Of a stretch of 22,367 nucleotides of DNA, positions 1-7,319 are shown in pieces. The notes under the pieces were generated by a model. That model had not been told where the DNA came from and did no database searches. It saw only the letters and a list, made by a program, of their open reading frames with translations. This stretch comes from a virus. The DNA is taken from positions 1-22,367 of the IMG/VR virus record IMGVR_UViG_3300042453_000816; one strand, given 5' to 3'. How positions within the stretch are numbered: position 1 is the first letter of the stretch; each line of letters opens with the position of its first letter. The position numbers were made by a program, and so were the translations under genes.

Positions 1-143
1 AGTGTCAACTCTGCGACACACTCGCCTATAGATATAGACACACAAAACTATTGTGATGTATTTGTTTATGATAAAGATAATAGATTTTCATTTGATGGTG
101 TTCCACAAAGAACGACAAATCATGGTGTCGCAGAGTTGACACT
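1..143. repeat. Perfect 19-nt inverted repeat at the window edge
   Basis: Bases 1-19 are the exact reverse complement of bases 125-143, separated by 105 bases. The left arm begins at the very first base of the window. A perfect repeat of this length inside a coding frame is unexpected by chance. It could be a palindromic assembly or amplification artefact at a contig end, or a true inverted repeat. Confidence 0.8.
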
Positions 144-534
144 TATGAGAAATGCAGTAAAATTAATACCTGAAAATTTCAAATATCTACTGAAGATGGC
201 ATATGATAATAAGCCAGATTTAGATTATCATGATATCATACAGAAGTGTAAAGAGACCGGCAAAAAAGCAGTTACAGCAAAGTGGGGAAACGATGTCAGT
301 TTGGGTACACAAATGTATTTTAGTGAGATAAACTTTTTCAATCTAACATTATCAATGGATGAATTATGGCGTTGCGAAAAAGACCTAGAATACGTTTGGT
401 ATGATTCTGTCAAAGAATCAAACTTATTGGACCAAGTGCATATATTAGACATTTATAGAAATTTCTTTGGTCATGATGTTCTTCAGTATGCTCACTCAGC
501 AGGAACTTTTGTAGATCCATACCCATATGATTAG
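1..534 (+). CDS. Unknown protein, 5' end cut by the window edge
   Basis: The frame is open from base 1 to the TAG at 532-534. The ATG at 144 and TTG at 136 lie inside this open frame, so the gene very likely begins outside the window and about 177 codons are visible. I do not recognise a family. The chain is soluble-looking and rich in aromatic and acidic residues, ending FVDPYPYD, with no signal peptide or membrane segment visible. It overlaps the next gene, a DUF5672-type glycosyltransferase-like protein, by 8 nt and heads a surface-sugar cassette, so a role in glycan synthesis is a contextual guess only. The first 19 bases are the exact reverse complement of bases 125-143 in this same frame. 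The first six codons may therefore be an assembly artefact rather than real coding sequence. Confidence 0.6.
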   Translation, partial: SVNSATHSPIDIDTQNYCDVFVYDKDNRFSFDGVPQRTTNHGVAELTLMRNAVKLIPENFKYLLKMAYDNKPDLDYHDIIQKCKETGKKAVTAKWGNDVSLGTQMYFSEINFFNLTLSMDELWRCEKDLEYVWYDSVKESNLLDQVHILDIYRNFFGHDVLQYAHSAGTFVDPYPYD

Positions 535-1198
535 TCTGACCTGTATTGATGCATTAAACTACATGCCAACAATTAAGGCATTGAAAAGTACAATGTCCTG
601 TATTCCTATAAGTAGGGTTTATTGGTTTAGTGATGTCAATTTAAGTACAGATGAATTTCCCGTAACTTGGATAAAAATAAACAAATTTAAAAGATATACT
701 GACGAATATAATTTCATCACTCTGAAATTAGTGCCGCACATAGTTACAGAACCATATAATATTATTATTCATTCCGATGGATTTGCAGTAAATAGAAATG
801 CATGGGACAAAGAGTTTCTAAACTATGATTATATTGGTGCTAGATGGAATAATGGAATGGTAGGTAATGGTGGATTTTGTCTGAGGAGTAGAAAATTATA
901 TGATGCATTATTAGATTTAGACGTTAAAAGTAAAACATCAGATTACCCACAAGAAGTTATTAATAATCCAGACAACTATGTATTTGATGCATATGGTGAT
1001 AAAGTTATTCCTGAAGATAACATTATCTGCAAGATACATAGAAAAGAACTTGAAGAAAAATACGATATTAAATTTGCCGATGGTGATATAGTAGATAAAT
1101 TTAGCATAGAACATAACATGAGTTCACCATGGCTAGGTAAGAGTTTAGGTTTTCACGGTAAACATGGTATTGCAAAACATTATGGAGTGGAGTTATGA
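527..1198 (+). CDS. DUF5672-type glycosyltransferase-like protein
   Basis: This 223-aa protein resembles the DUF5672 family, which is found in polysaccharide loci and thought to be glycosyltransferase-like. Visible hallmarks are the IIIHSDGFAVNRNAWDKEFL stretch near residue 80, followed by YDYIGARWNN, then GNGGFCLRSRKL, and a C-terminal FSIEH plus GFHGKHG. These match the family pattern of a DG strand, a YIGAPW-like loop, a GNGGFSLR loop and a terminal GFHG. There is no membrane segment, so it probably acts in the cytoplasm on nucleotide-sugar or lipid-linked acceptors. The start ATG overlaps the upstream stop by 8 nt, and the stop overlaps rmlB by 4 nt (ATGA), which indicates translational coupling. 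The acceptor and donor cannot be read from the sequence. It may glycosylate host surface glycans or virion components. Confidence 0.7.
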   Translation: MISLTCIDALNYMPTIKALKSTMSCIPISRVYWFSDVNLSTDEFPVTWIKINKFKRYTDEYNFITLKLVPHIVTEPYNIIIHSDGFAVNRNAWDKEFLNYDYIGARWNNGMVGNGGFCLRSRKLYDALLDLDVKSKTSDYPQEVINNPDNYVFDAYGDKVIPEDNIICKIHRKELEEKYDIKFADGDIVDKFSIEHNMSSPWLGKSLGFHGKHGIAKHYGVEL

Positions 1199-2127
1199 TT
1201 TTAGTTACAGGTGGAGCAGGTTTTATTGGTGGTAATTATCTTTGGAATACAGATGAGGAAATCATTTGTGTTGACAATCTAACTTACGCATCTAATTATA
1301 ATTACATTGCATCTCTTACCGATAGTGGACGAGTTATATTTTATCATGCAGATATAAAAGATAGCGAAGCAATTAAAACTATTTTCAACAAGTTTAAACC
1401 AAAACATATAGTAAACTTTGCTGCCGAATCTCATGTTGATAACTCAATTAAGGATTGTCAACCTTTCGTTGATACAAATATTCTAGGCACAATCAATCTT
1501 TTACAGCACTCAAGAAACTTAGATTCATTAGAAAAGTTTATTCATATTTCAACTGATGAAGTCTACGGCAGTTTGGAATTAGAATCGAATGATAGCTTCC
1601 ACGAAACAACACAATATCAGCCAAACAATCCATATTCTGCATCAAAAGCAGCAAGTGACCATTTTGTTAGAGCATTTCACAAGACATATGATGTACCAGC
1701 TATCATAACAAACTGTTCCAATAATTATGGTCCCGGTCAAAACACCGAAAAGTTTATGCCCACCATCATAAAGAAAGCAGCAAAGGATCAAAAGATACCA
1801 GTATATGGTGATGGTCTAAATGTTAGAGATTGGTTGTTTGTTGATGATCATTGTTATGGCATCAATCTAATCCTAGAGAAAGGACAGATTGGAGAGAAAT
1901 ATAATATAGGTGGTGGTACAGAAATTCCTAATATAGAACTGGTAAAAATGATTCTAGGTGCTATGAATAAACCCGAAAATCTGATAGAATATGTACTAGA
2001 TAGACCAGGTCACGATAGAAGATATGCTATTAATTGTGACAAGATATCAGCCCTTGGATATAAACCAAAATACACTTTGGAAGAAGGAATACAAAAAACA
2101 TTAGAATGGTATGGAGAAAACAAATGA
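1195..2127 (+). CDS. rmlB: dTDP-glucose 4,6-dehydratase (RmlB-like)
   Basis: This 310-aa extended short-chain dehydrogenase should convert dTDP-glucose to dTDP-4-dehydro-6-deoxyglucose with NAD+. The NAD site is TGGAGFIGG (residues 5-13). The catalytic TDE triad is in ISTDEVYG (T120, D121, E122), and Y147 and K151 sit in NPYSASK. AAESHVDNSI, YGDGLNVRDWLFVDDHC and DRPGHDRRYAIN are RmlB-type signatures, which favours dTDP-glucose over CDP-glucose or UDP sugars. It is somewhat shorter than typical bacterial RmlB (about 340-360 aa) because loops are trimmed, but no core motif is missing. The start overlaps the upstream TGA (ATGA), and the next gene again begins with a 4-nt overlap. In context it makes the 4-keto-6-deoxy sugar used by the downstream RfbH-like enzyme or by a host pathway. 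Confidence 0.92.
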   Translation: MILVTGGAGFIGGNYLWNTDEEIICVDNLTYASNYNYIASLTDSGRVIFYHADIKDSEAIKTIFNKFKPKHIVNFAAESHVDNSIKDCQPFVDTNILGTINLLQHSRNLDSLEKFIHISTDEVYGSLELESNDSFHETTQYQPNNPYSASKAASDHFVRAFHKTYDVPAIITNCSNNYGPGQNTEKFMPTIIKKAAKDQKIPVYGDGLNVRDWLFVDDHCYGINLILEKGQIGEKYNIGGGTEIPNIELVKMILGAMNKPENLIEYVLDRPGHDRRYAINCDKISALGYKPKYTLEEGIQKTLEWYGENK

Positions 2128-3404
2128 CAACAAATGAAATGATTGAAGCATTATCTAAGAGCATTCTTCCTAAGTATGTCAAAAACTATGACAACTATCA
2201 AGAAGGTCAGTTCGTACAATACTCAGGTCAACTCTGGGATCATAATGAAATTCATGCTGCAATAGATGCACTTCTAAATGGTGCATGGATTGTTTCTGGA
2301 GAAAAGGTATCTGAATTTCAAGATGCTTTTAGCAAAAGATTCAACGTCAAATACTCTCACATGGTGAACTCAGGTAGTTCAGCAAATCTTGTGATGGTGA
2401 CTGCTGCTAAAAAATATTACAAGTGGCAAGACGGCGATGAGATTATTGTTTCTCCTGTCGGGTTCCCAACAACTATCGCACCTATCATTCAGAATGGAAT
2501 GAAACCAGTTTTCATTGACATTGAACTTGAAACATTAAATTTTGATGTTAGTAAAATTGAAGAAAAAATCAATTCAAAGACAAGAGCAATTTTTGTATCT
2601 CCTGTTTTGGGTAATCCTCCAAACATGGATGTGATTGTTGACATATGCAACAAATATGGGTTAACTTTGCTCGGTGATAATTGCGATTCTCTAGGTTCAC
2701 TCTGGAACGGAAGATTAATTACAGATTATTATGATACGTGGACAACCTCATTCTATCCTGCTCACCATATTAGTACGGGTGAAGGAGGTATGGTGTGTTC
2801 AAACAGTGAAGATTTCATCAAAGAGGCAAGAAGCATTTCATGGTGGGGTAGAGATTGTTATTGCGTAGGCTCAAACAATCTACTAGAATGCGGAACTTGT
2901 GGTAAACGATTTGACAATTGGCTTGAGAATTATGATGGTATTATTGATCACAAATATCTGTTTACAAACATTGGATATAATCTAAAACCTCTTGATCTTC
3001 AAGGTGCTATTGGTCTTGAACAATTGAAAAAGTTTGATATGCTTGAAAGTAAACGCAGAGAATATAAAGAAACTATTCAAAAATATATTGAAGATAATAT
3101 TCCTGGTGCAAGAGTTATTAATGCTACAGAAAACTCAGATCCTTCTTGGTTTGGCGTTCCCATCTACTGTGAATCACAAGATATGAAAGAGTTGCTAGTG
3201 TCTCACTTTGAGTCTAATAAAGTTCAAACTAGAAATTACTTCAGTGGTAATATTCTTTTACATCCAGGGTACAAACATCTAGATGACTACAAGCAATACC
3301 CAAACTCAAACCTAGCTTTGAGTAATGTGTTCTTTATTGGATGTTCTCCACTGTATAACGAAAAAGTTTTAAATTACATTGAAGGAGTATGTAAAAAATG
3401 GTAA
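2124..3404 (+). CDS. rfbH: RfbH/E1-type 4-dehydro-6-deoxyglucose 3-dehydratase
   Basis: This is a DegT/DnrJ/EryC1-fold enzyme of 426 aa. In the DegT family a Lys normally binds PLP in the SFxxxK motif; here the motif reads SFYPAHHISTGEGG (209-222), with His at the Lys position. That substitution is the hallmark of the PMP-dependent dehydratase RfbH (AscC/DdhC, E1), which removes the C3 hydroxyl on the way to 3,6-dideoxyhexoses. A cysteine cluster, C245, C247, C256 and C259 (DCYC then CGTCGKRF), matches the region that holds the [2Fe-2S] cluster of this subfamily. It is followed by DHKYLFTNIGYNLKPLDLQ. I chose ATG 2124 because it overlaps the rmlB stop (ATGA) and has GGAG upstream; an in-frame ATG at 2106 is also possible. 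The known enzyme needs a reductase partner (E3), which is not in the window. RmlB makes a dTDP sugar whereas classical RfbH uses a CDP sugar, so the substrate is uncertain. Confidence 0.88.
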   Translation: MTTNEMIEALSKSILPKYVKNYDNYQEGQFVQYSGQLWDHNEIHAAIDALLNGAWIVSGEKVSEFQDAFSKRFNVKYSHMVNSGSSANLVMVTAAKKYYKWQDGDEIIVSPVGFPTTIAPIIQNGMKPVFIDIELETLNFDVSKIEEKINSKTRAIFVSPVLGNPPNMDVIVDICNKYGLTLLGDNCDSLGSLWNGRLITDYYDTWTTSFYPAHHISTGEGGMVCSNSEDFIKEARSISWWGRDCYCVGSNNLLECGTCGKRFDNWLENYDGIIDHKYLFTNIGYNLKPLDLQGAIGLEQLKKFDMLESKRREYKETIQKYIEDNIPGARVINATENSDPSWFGVPIYCESQDMKELLVSHFESNKVQTRNYFSGNILLHPGYKHLDDYKQYPNSNLALSNVFFIGCSPLYNEKVLNYIEGVCKKW

Positions 3405-4207
3405 ATGTACTTGGCGCAGGATTCGTGGGAAGCAGATATGCTGAACTAACTCCAAATGTTATAATAAATGATAGAAATGACTACGAAGTAAAATCAAATG
3501 AAGTTCTTTATTTTATTTCTACCGTAGATAATTACAATGTCTGGGAAAACCCATATATCGACATAGAGACAAATCTAACCACTCTGATAAAAACTTTGGA
3601 ATCTTGCAAGCGCAGAGATGTTACATTTAACTTTGTGAGTTCTTGGTTTGTATATGGTGATGTTGAATTGCCAGCCAAAGAAACAGCACATTGCAATCCA
3701 AAAGGCTTCTATAGCATAACCAAACGGACTGCCGAGCAACTTCTCATTTCATATTGTGAAACCTTTGGTATAAAATATCGAATTCTTCGTTTGGCAAATG
3801 TTTTGGGAGAATCTGACAAAAAAGTATCTAAAAAGAAGAATGCATTACAATATATGATTGGGGAACTGAAAGCTGGAAATACAATATCTCTGTATGACGG
3901 TGGTATGGCTTTCCGTGATTACATTTATGTTGATGATGTAGTTCATGCAATCAATCTGGTTATCTCAAAAGGAAATATCAATGAAATCTACAACATAGGA
4001 AATGGTCTCGCCGTTCCGTTAGTAGAGGCAGTAAAATATGCTGCAACTAAATTAAACTCAAAATCCAAGATAGAAAATGTTGAAACTGCCGAGTTTCATA
4101 AGATTGTTCAGACAAAGGACATGGTATTGGATATCACTAAAATCACGCAGTTGGGTTATACTCCCAATTATAACATGGGCGAAATAATAGACAAATTAAT
4201 CGTATAA
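3398..4207 (+). CDS. Short NAD(P)-dependent SDR (sugar epimerase/4-ketoreductase-like)
   Basis: This 269-aa SDR has a compact N-terminal nucleotide loop, LGAGFVGSR (GxGxxG, residues 5-13), a SSWFVYGD segment at 81-88, the catalytic YSITK (Y105, K109), and FRDYIYVDDVVHAINLV as in extended SDR sugar enzymes. It is clearly shorter than RmlB or GalE; the first beta-alpha repeats are trimmed. Its size and its place after an RfbH-like gene fit the 4-ketoreductases that finish 3,6-dideoxyhexoses (abequose or paratose synthase type), but an epimerase or a 6-deoxy-sugar reductase is equally possible. The start overlaps the previous gene by 7 nt, with a GGAG motif upstream at about 3383. The stop codon lies inside the late-promoter octamer at 4203-4210. 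Confidence 0.8.
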   Translation: MVNVLGAGFVGSRYAELTPNVIINDRNDYEVKSNEVLYFISTVDNYNVWENPYIDIETNLTTLIKTLESCKRRDVTFNFVSSWFVYGDVELPAKETAHCNPKGFYSITKRTAEQLLISYCETFGIKYRILRLANVLGESDKKVSKKKNALQYMIGELKAGNTISLYDGGMAFRDYIYVDDVVHAINLVISKGNINEIYNIGNGLAVPLVEAVKYAATKLNSKSKIENVETAEFHKIVQTKDMVLDITKITQLGYTPNYNMGEIIDKLIV

Positions 4208-4210
4208 ATA
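4203..4210 (+). promoter_or_regulatory. T4-type late promoter (TATAAATA)
   Basis: The octamer TATAAATA, followed by CTC, exactly matches the T4 late-promoter -10 element recognised by the gp55/gp33/sliding-clamp RNA polymerase. It overlaps the TAA of the SDR gene and sits about 40 bases before the ATG at 4251, a normal leader length. It marks the switch from the sugar cassette to the late, virion-type module. Confidence 0.7.
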
Positions 4211-4250
4211 CTCAATAGGTAATCACAGGGTATTGCCATTTGAGGAATCA

Positions 4251-5426
4251 ATGCAAAAATTCAAGACTTTTCTAAAAGAAGAAACTACAGAACCGGAAGG
4301 CGAAAAACTCAAGCACATTGAGCATCTAGAGGACCATCCTATCAATGATGGAGCCAAAGGTTTTGAACACGCAATTGGTGCTTTAGATCAGGCACATAAT
4401 CATATTATTGCTGGATCACACGATTCGACACTTACCATGAAACATGATGGTTCTCCATCTATTGTTTATGGTCATCATCCAGAAACTGGCAAGTTCTTCG
4501 TTGCTTCTAAGTCTGCATTTAACAAAAACCCAAAGATTAATTATACAGAAAAAGACATTCAACAGAATCATGGTCACGCACCTGGTTTAGTTGAAAAACT
4601 CAAGTCTGCATTGCAGCATTTACCGAAGATAACACCAAAACAAGGTGTCTATCAAGGTGATGTTTTATTCTCAGATAAAGATAAGAAAAAAGAAGGTGAC
4701 AAGTATACCTTCACACCAAACGTTATCAAATACTCTGCAAATAAAAATTCCGAAGATGGTAAAAAAATAGCCAAAGCAAAGTTTGGTATATACAATCATA
4801 CAGAGTATGTAGGACCCACAGCAAAAGCAATGACTGCAAACTACAGTCCCGATCTATCAAATTTTGCTGAACATCCTGACGTTTATCATAGACTTCCAGG
4901 TCATGATACTTCAAAAGTTGTAATGCCCAAATCTGCACATACAGAGTACGCAAAGCATGTAGCCGCAGCACAAAGAATTCACGACAAAAATCCTCATATG
5001 TACCTCTCTATTGATCCTGTTAGAGAGCATATGAAAACATATATAAATTCAACAGTTGACACACAAGAAAAACCGTCAGTTAAAGGTCTACAAAAACATA
5101 TAGAAAATAAACTAACTAAAGAAATAGACAAGAAAAAGACTGATGCTGGCAAGAAAAAATATCAAGATCAACTAGCAAGTCTAATACAACACACAAATGT
5201 TCACAAACAAAATCTTGAAAACGTCTTTGACGTACATCATCATTTACAAAATGCAAAAAATGTTTTAGTTCGTACTTTGGCACAACACACCGGCGGATTA
5301 GAGCATGAAATCAAAGGACAGTCAGTAAAACCAGAAGGCTTCGTCGTAAATCACGAAGGTACAGTTTCTAAACTAAACGACAGGAACGAATTCAATAGAT
5401 TGAATCGTCTAGCAAGAGCAAAATGA
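4251..5426 (+). CDS. KxDG-motif nucleotidyltransferase-like phage protein (DUF6267-like)
   Basis: This 391-aa protein resembles a family of unknown function found in marine T4-like phages (DUF6267 from memory). I can see motifs of the ligase/capping-enzyme nucleotidyltransferase superfamily in the right order. Motif I is LTMKHDGSPSIVYG (K64-x-D66-G67). A motif III-like GVYQGDVLF lies at 132-140, a IIIa-like KFGIYNH at 177-183, a motif IV-like PEGFVV at 361-366, and a motif V-like VSKLN at 372-376. K64 would be the nucleotidyl-accepting lysine. A long charged helical insertion (about 225-345) separates IIIa from IV. I chose ATG 4251 because TGAGGAA precedes it at 4241; a TTG at 4233 lacks this. 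It follows a late promoter and overlaps the adenylyltransferase-kinase gene by 4 nt. The activity is inferred, not shown, and it may instead be a structural protein with a degenerate fold. Confidence 0.7.
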   Translation: MQKFKTFLKEETTEPEGEKLKHIEHLEDHPINDGAKGFEHAIGALDQAHNHIIAGSHDSTLTMKHDGSPSIVYGHHPETGKFFVASKSAFNKNPKINYTEKDIQQNHGHAPGLVEKLKSALQHLPKITPKQGVYQGDVLFSDKDKKKEGDKYTFTPNVIKYSANKNSEDGKKIAKAKFGIYNHTEYVGPTAKAMTANYSPDLSNFAEHPDVYHRLPGHDTSKVVMPKSAHTEYAKHVAAAQRIHDKNPHMYLSIDPVREHMKTYINSTVDTQEKPSVKGLQKHIENKLTKEIDKKKTDAGKKKYQDQLASLIQHTNVHKQNLENVFDVHHHLQNAKNVLVRTLAQHTGGLEHEIKGQSVKPEGFVVNHEGTVSKLNDRNEFNRLNRLARAK

Positions 5427-7318
5427 AAAGATTCTCACAACTAGTAGAAGAACAACAAAAAAAACTTACGATGTTGTTTGGTCGTATGAATCCTCCAACA
5501 AAAGGCCATGAGGAAAATGTTGAAGGTCTAAAGAAAACAGCAGAGAAAGAGAATTCGGATCATTTGGTCATTGCATCTCATTCACAAGATGCCAAAAAGA
5601 ATCCTTTATCACCAGACACTAAATTAAAGCATTTAAAAAGAGCGTTTCCTGGTACAAATATTATAACATCAAGTAAAGAAAAACCTACTATTATGCATCA
5701 TGCATCTGATGCTCATGCAGCTGGATATACGCATCTTCATGTTATTGCTGGTGCAGATAGAGTAGATGAATATAGAAGATTGCTCAATCATTATAACGGT
5801 AGAACGCATGATGATGCAGGTCGTCCATTTAAACACGGTTCATATAACTTCAAAAAGATAACTGTATCGTCATCTGGTGAAAGAACGAAAGGCGTTTCTG
5901 GAACTGATATGCGTAATCATGCACAGAACAATGATTACAAATCATTCAAGAGTAATCTTTCTTCACACATGCAACAAAATGATAAACATGCTAAAGAACT
6001 ATTCAATGATGTTCGTAAAGGAATGGGTTTACATGAAGATGTGAATCGTGGTATGTTCAAAGCAATCTTTATTACTGGTGGACCAGGGTCAGGTAAAGAC
6101 ATTATCATCCGTGAAGGTATTGCAGAACAAAGAGCCGTTGAACTAAGCACAGTTCAGGCATTTGATTATCTGATGGATAAAAAGAGACTGTCTGAAAGTA
6201 GCAAAGATTTTCGTAGAGAAGCTATTCGTCATCGTAGTCCGCTGGTCATCAACGGATCAGCAGATAATATTGATATTGTTTGCACCATCAGAGAAGAATT
6301 AGAGGAACTTGGGTATTCTACCATGATGATATATGTTGACACTCTAAATGAAGTTAGCCGTCAACGCAACCTCGGATTAAAAAGAATGATATCCGAATCC
6401 GTTCGTCAAGAGAAATGGAACAAAGCACAAGTTAATAAAGTAAAGTTTCACGAAATGTTTGATGACTTTAATCTGTTTGAGAATAACGATAACTTAGAAA
6501 TAGTTGAAGAATCAATAAGTGATGTTTATGATCATGTGAATGATTTTTTAGATAGAAATACACTAAATGAAGCATCAATTGATTGGTTGATGAGAAACAA
6601 GAAACTAAACATTAACGAAAAAGTTTCATTACTATTCAAGGAGCAAGAAAATGTTAAAATGGATTCTAAATCTATTCAAGCCGCAAGTTCAAGAACCGTC
6701 CCTACTACAGCAACTACAAACAAAAGCAGAACCAAAACTGGAAGAGTCCTTGCCGACAACAACGCCCCAGCCATCCAAATTGCCAGAAAAGCAGGAAGAA
6801 TCGATGATGTCCGAGACGGAGACGTTGCCAGCAACTCCAGTTACATCTTCAGAACCTACGTTGAAGGAGAACCCACCCTCAAAGTCAACCCGCCGCCCAA
6901 AGAAAGCAACTTCAGCAAAGACAAAGAAAAACTAAAGAAAAAAGGATTAGTTGATTCACCAACACAGAATCAACGTCTGAGAAATGTAGCGGGAATAGGA
7001 CCAGAGTATGATACAAGACAACAAGGAACAGTTTATCCTATGTCGGGTCTTGGTGATGTAACTTATCGTGAAGATACAGAACTTTCTAAGCATAAATATA
7101 TAAAGGAAGGTACCGCAGCAGGACTTCGCATAAGTTTCAATCGATTTAGAAATCAAAAGATAGAAGAAGCAATAGACGATCCTGGTGCTGTAGATATGGG
7201 TGTTGGTGGTGTTTTAGGTGGCGCCACAAATAAAGAACCCATGCAAACTTACAAAGATCAAGATAAAACAGTAGGATTGTTAATTAAAAAGAATAAGAAA
7301 CAAAAACAGGAGAAATAA
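5423..7318 (+). CDS. Adenylyltransferase (HxGH-type) fused to P-loop kinase
   Basis: This 631-aa multidomain protein begins with a nucleotidylyltransferase domain (about 14-195). FGRMNPPTKGHEENV carries the [H/T]xGH motif (T26-K-G-H29), and VSGTDMR (158-164) is the ISxTxxR-like motif that binds ATP phosphates, as in NMN or pantetheine-phosphate adenylyltransferases. A P-loop domain follows (about 211-380) with ITGGPGSGKD (217-226) and an Arg-rich lid, RQRNLGLKRMISESVRQ (313-329), as in zeta-toxin or small-molecule kinases. The order recalls NadR (NMNAT then ribosylnicotinamide kinase), but the substrates are unknown. The last ~220 residues are disordered-looking and end in a basic tail. The ATG overlaps the upstream stop by 4 nt. 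Between 6651 and 6935 a second frame is also open with a strong ribosome site, and codon use of this gene shifts sharply there to C-ending codons. Confidence 0.8.
   Translation: MKRFSQLVEEQQKKLTMLFGRMNPPTKGHEENVEGLKKTAEKENSDHLVIASHSQDAKKNPLSPDTKLKHLKRAFPGTNIITSSKEKPTIMHHASDAHAAGYTHLHVIAGADRVDEYRRLLNHYNGRTHDDAGRPFKHGSYNFKKITVSSSGERTKGVSGTDMRNHAQNNDYKSFKSNLSSHMQQNDKHAKELFNDVRKGMGLHEDVNRGMFKAIFITGGPGSGKDIIIREGIAEQRAVELSTVQAFDYLMDKKRLSESSKDFRREAIRHRSPLVINGSADNIDIVCTIREELEELGYSTMMIYVDTLNEVSRQRNLGLKRMISESVRQEKWNKAQVNKVKFHEMFDDFNLFENNDNLEIVEESISDVYDHVNDFLDRNTLNEASIDWLMRNKKLNINEKVSLLFKEQENVKMDSKSIQAASSRTVPTTATTNKSRTKTGRVLADNNAPAIQIARKAGRIDDVRDGDVASNSSYIFRTYVEGEPTLKVNPPPKESNFSKDKEKLKKKGLVDSPTQNQRLRNVAGIGPEYDTRQQGTVYPMSGLGDVTYREDTELSKHKYIKEGTAAGLRISFNRFRNQKIEEAIDDPGAVDMGVGGVLGGATNKEPMQTYKDQDKTVGLLIKKNKKQKQEK
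6651..6935 (+). CDS. Nested small gene: Pro/Thr/Lys-rich protein in +1 frame
   Basis: A 94-aa frame lies entirely inside the adenylyltransferase-kinase gene, shifted by one base. It starts with ATG and has AAGGAG at 6638-6643, a 7-nt spacing that is close to ideal. The product begins MLKWILNLFKPQ, continues rich in Pro, Thr, Ser, Glu and Gln, and ends in a basic STRRPKKATSAKTKKN tail that could bind nucleic acid. Over this stretch the host frame uses C in the third position in about 39 of 94 codons, against 2 of the first 34 codons of the same gene. That third base is the second base of the nested frame, where C gives Pro, Thr, Ser or Ala. This is what dual coding would produce. Compositional chance or a recent insertion are alternatives. 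Confidence 0.5.
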   Translation: MLKWILNLFKPQVQEPSLLQQLQTKAEPKLEESLPTTTPQPSKLPEKQEESMMSETETLPATPVTSSEPTLKENPPSKSTRRPKKATSAKTKKN

Positions 7319-7319
7319 C

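Noticed and set aside
4208-4250. Possible terminator or small RNA in the gap after the sugar cassette
   Set aside because: No convincing hairpin is visible; the gap holds only the late promoter and leader.
7091-7098. CATAAATA octamer as a late promoter for the 7320 gene
   Set aside because: It lies inside the kinase coding region about 220 bases before the next start and the sequence is AT-rich; there is no further support.
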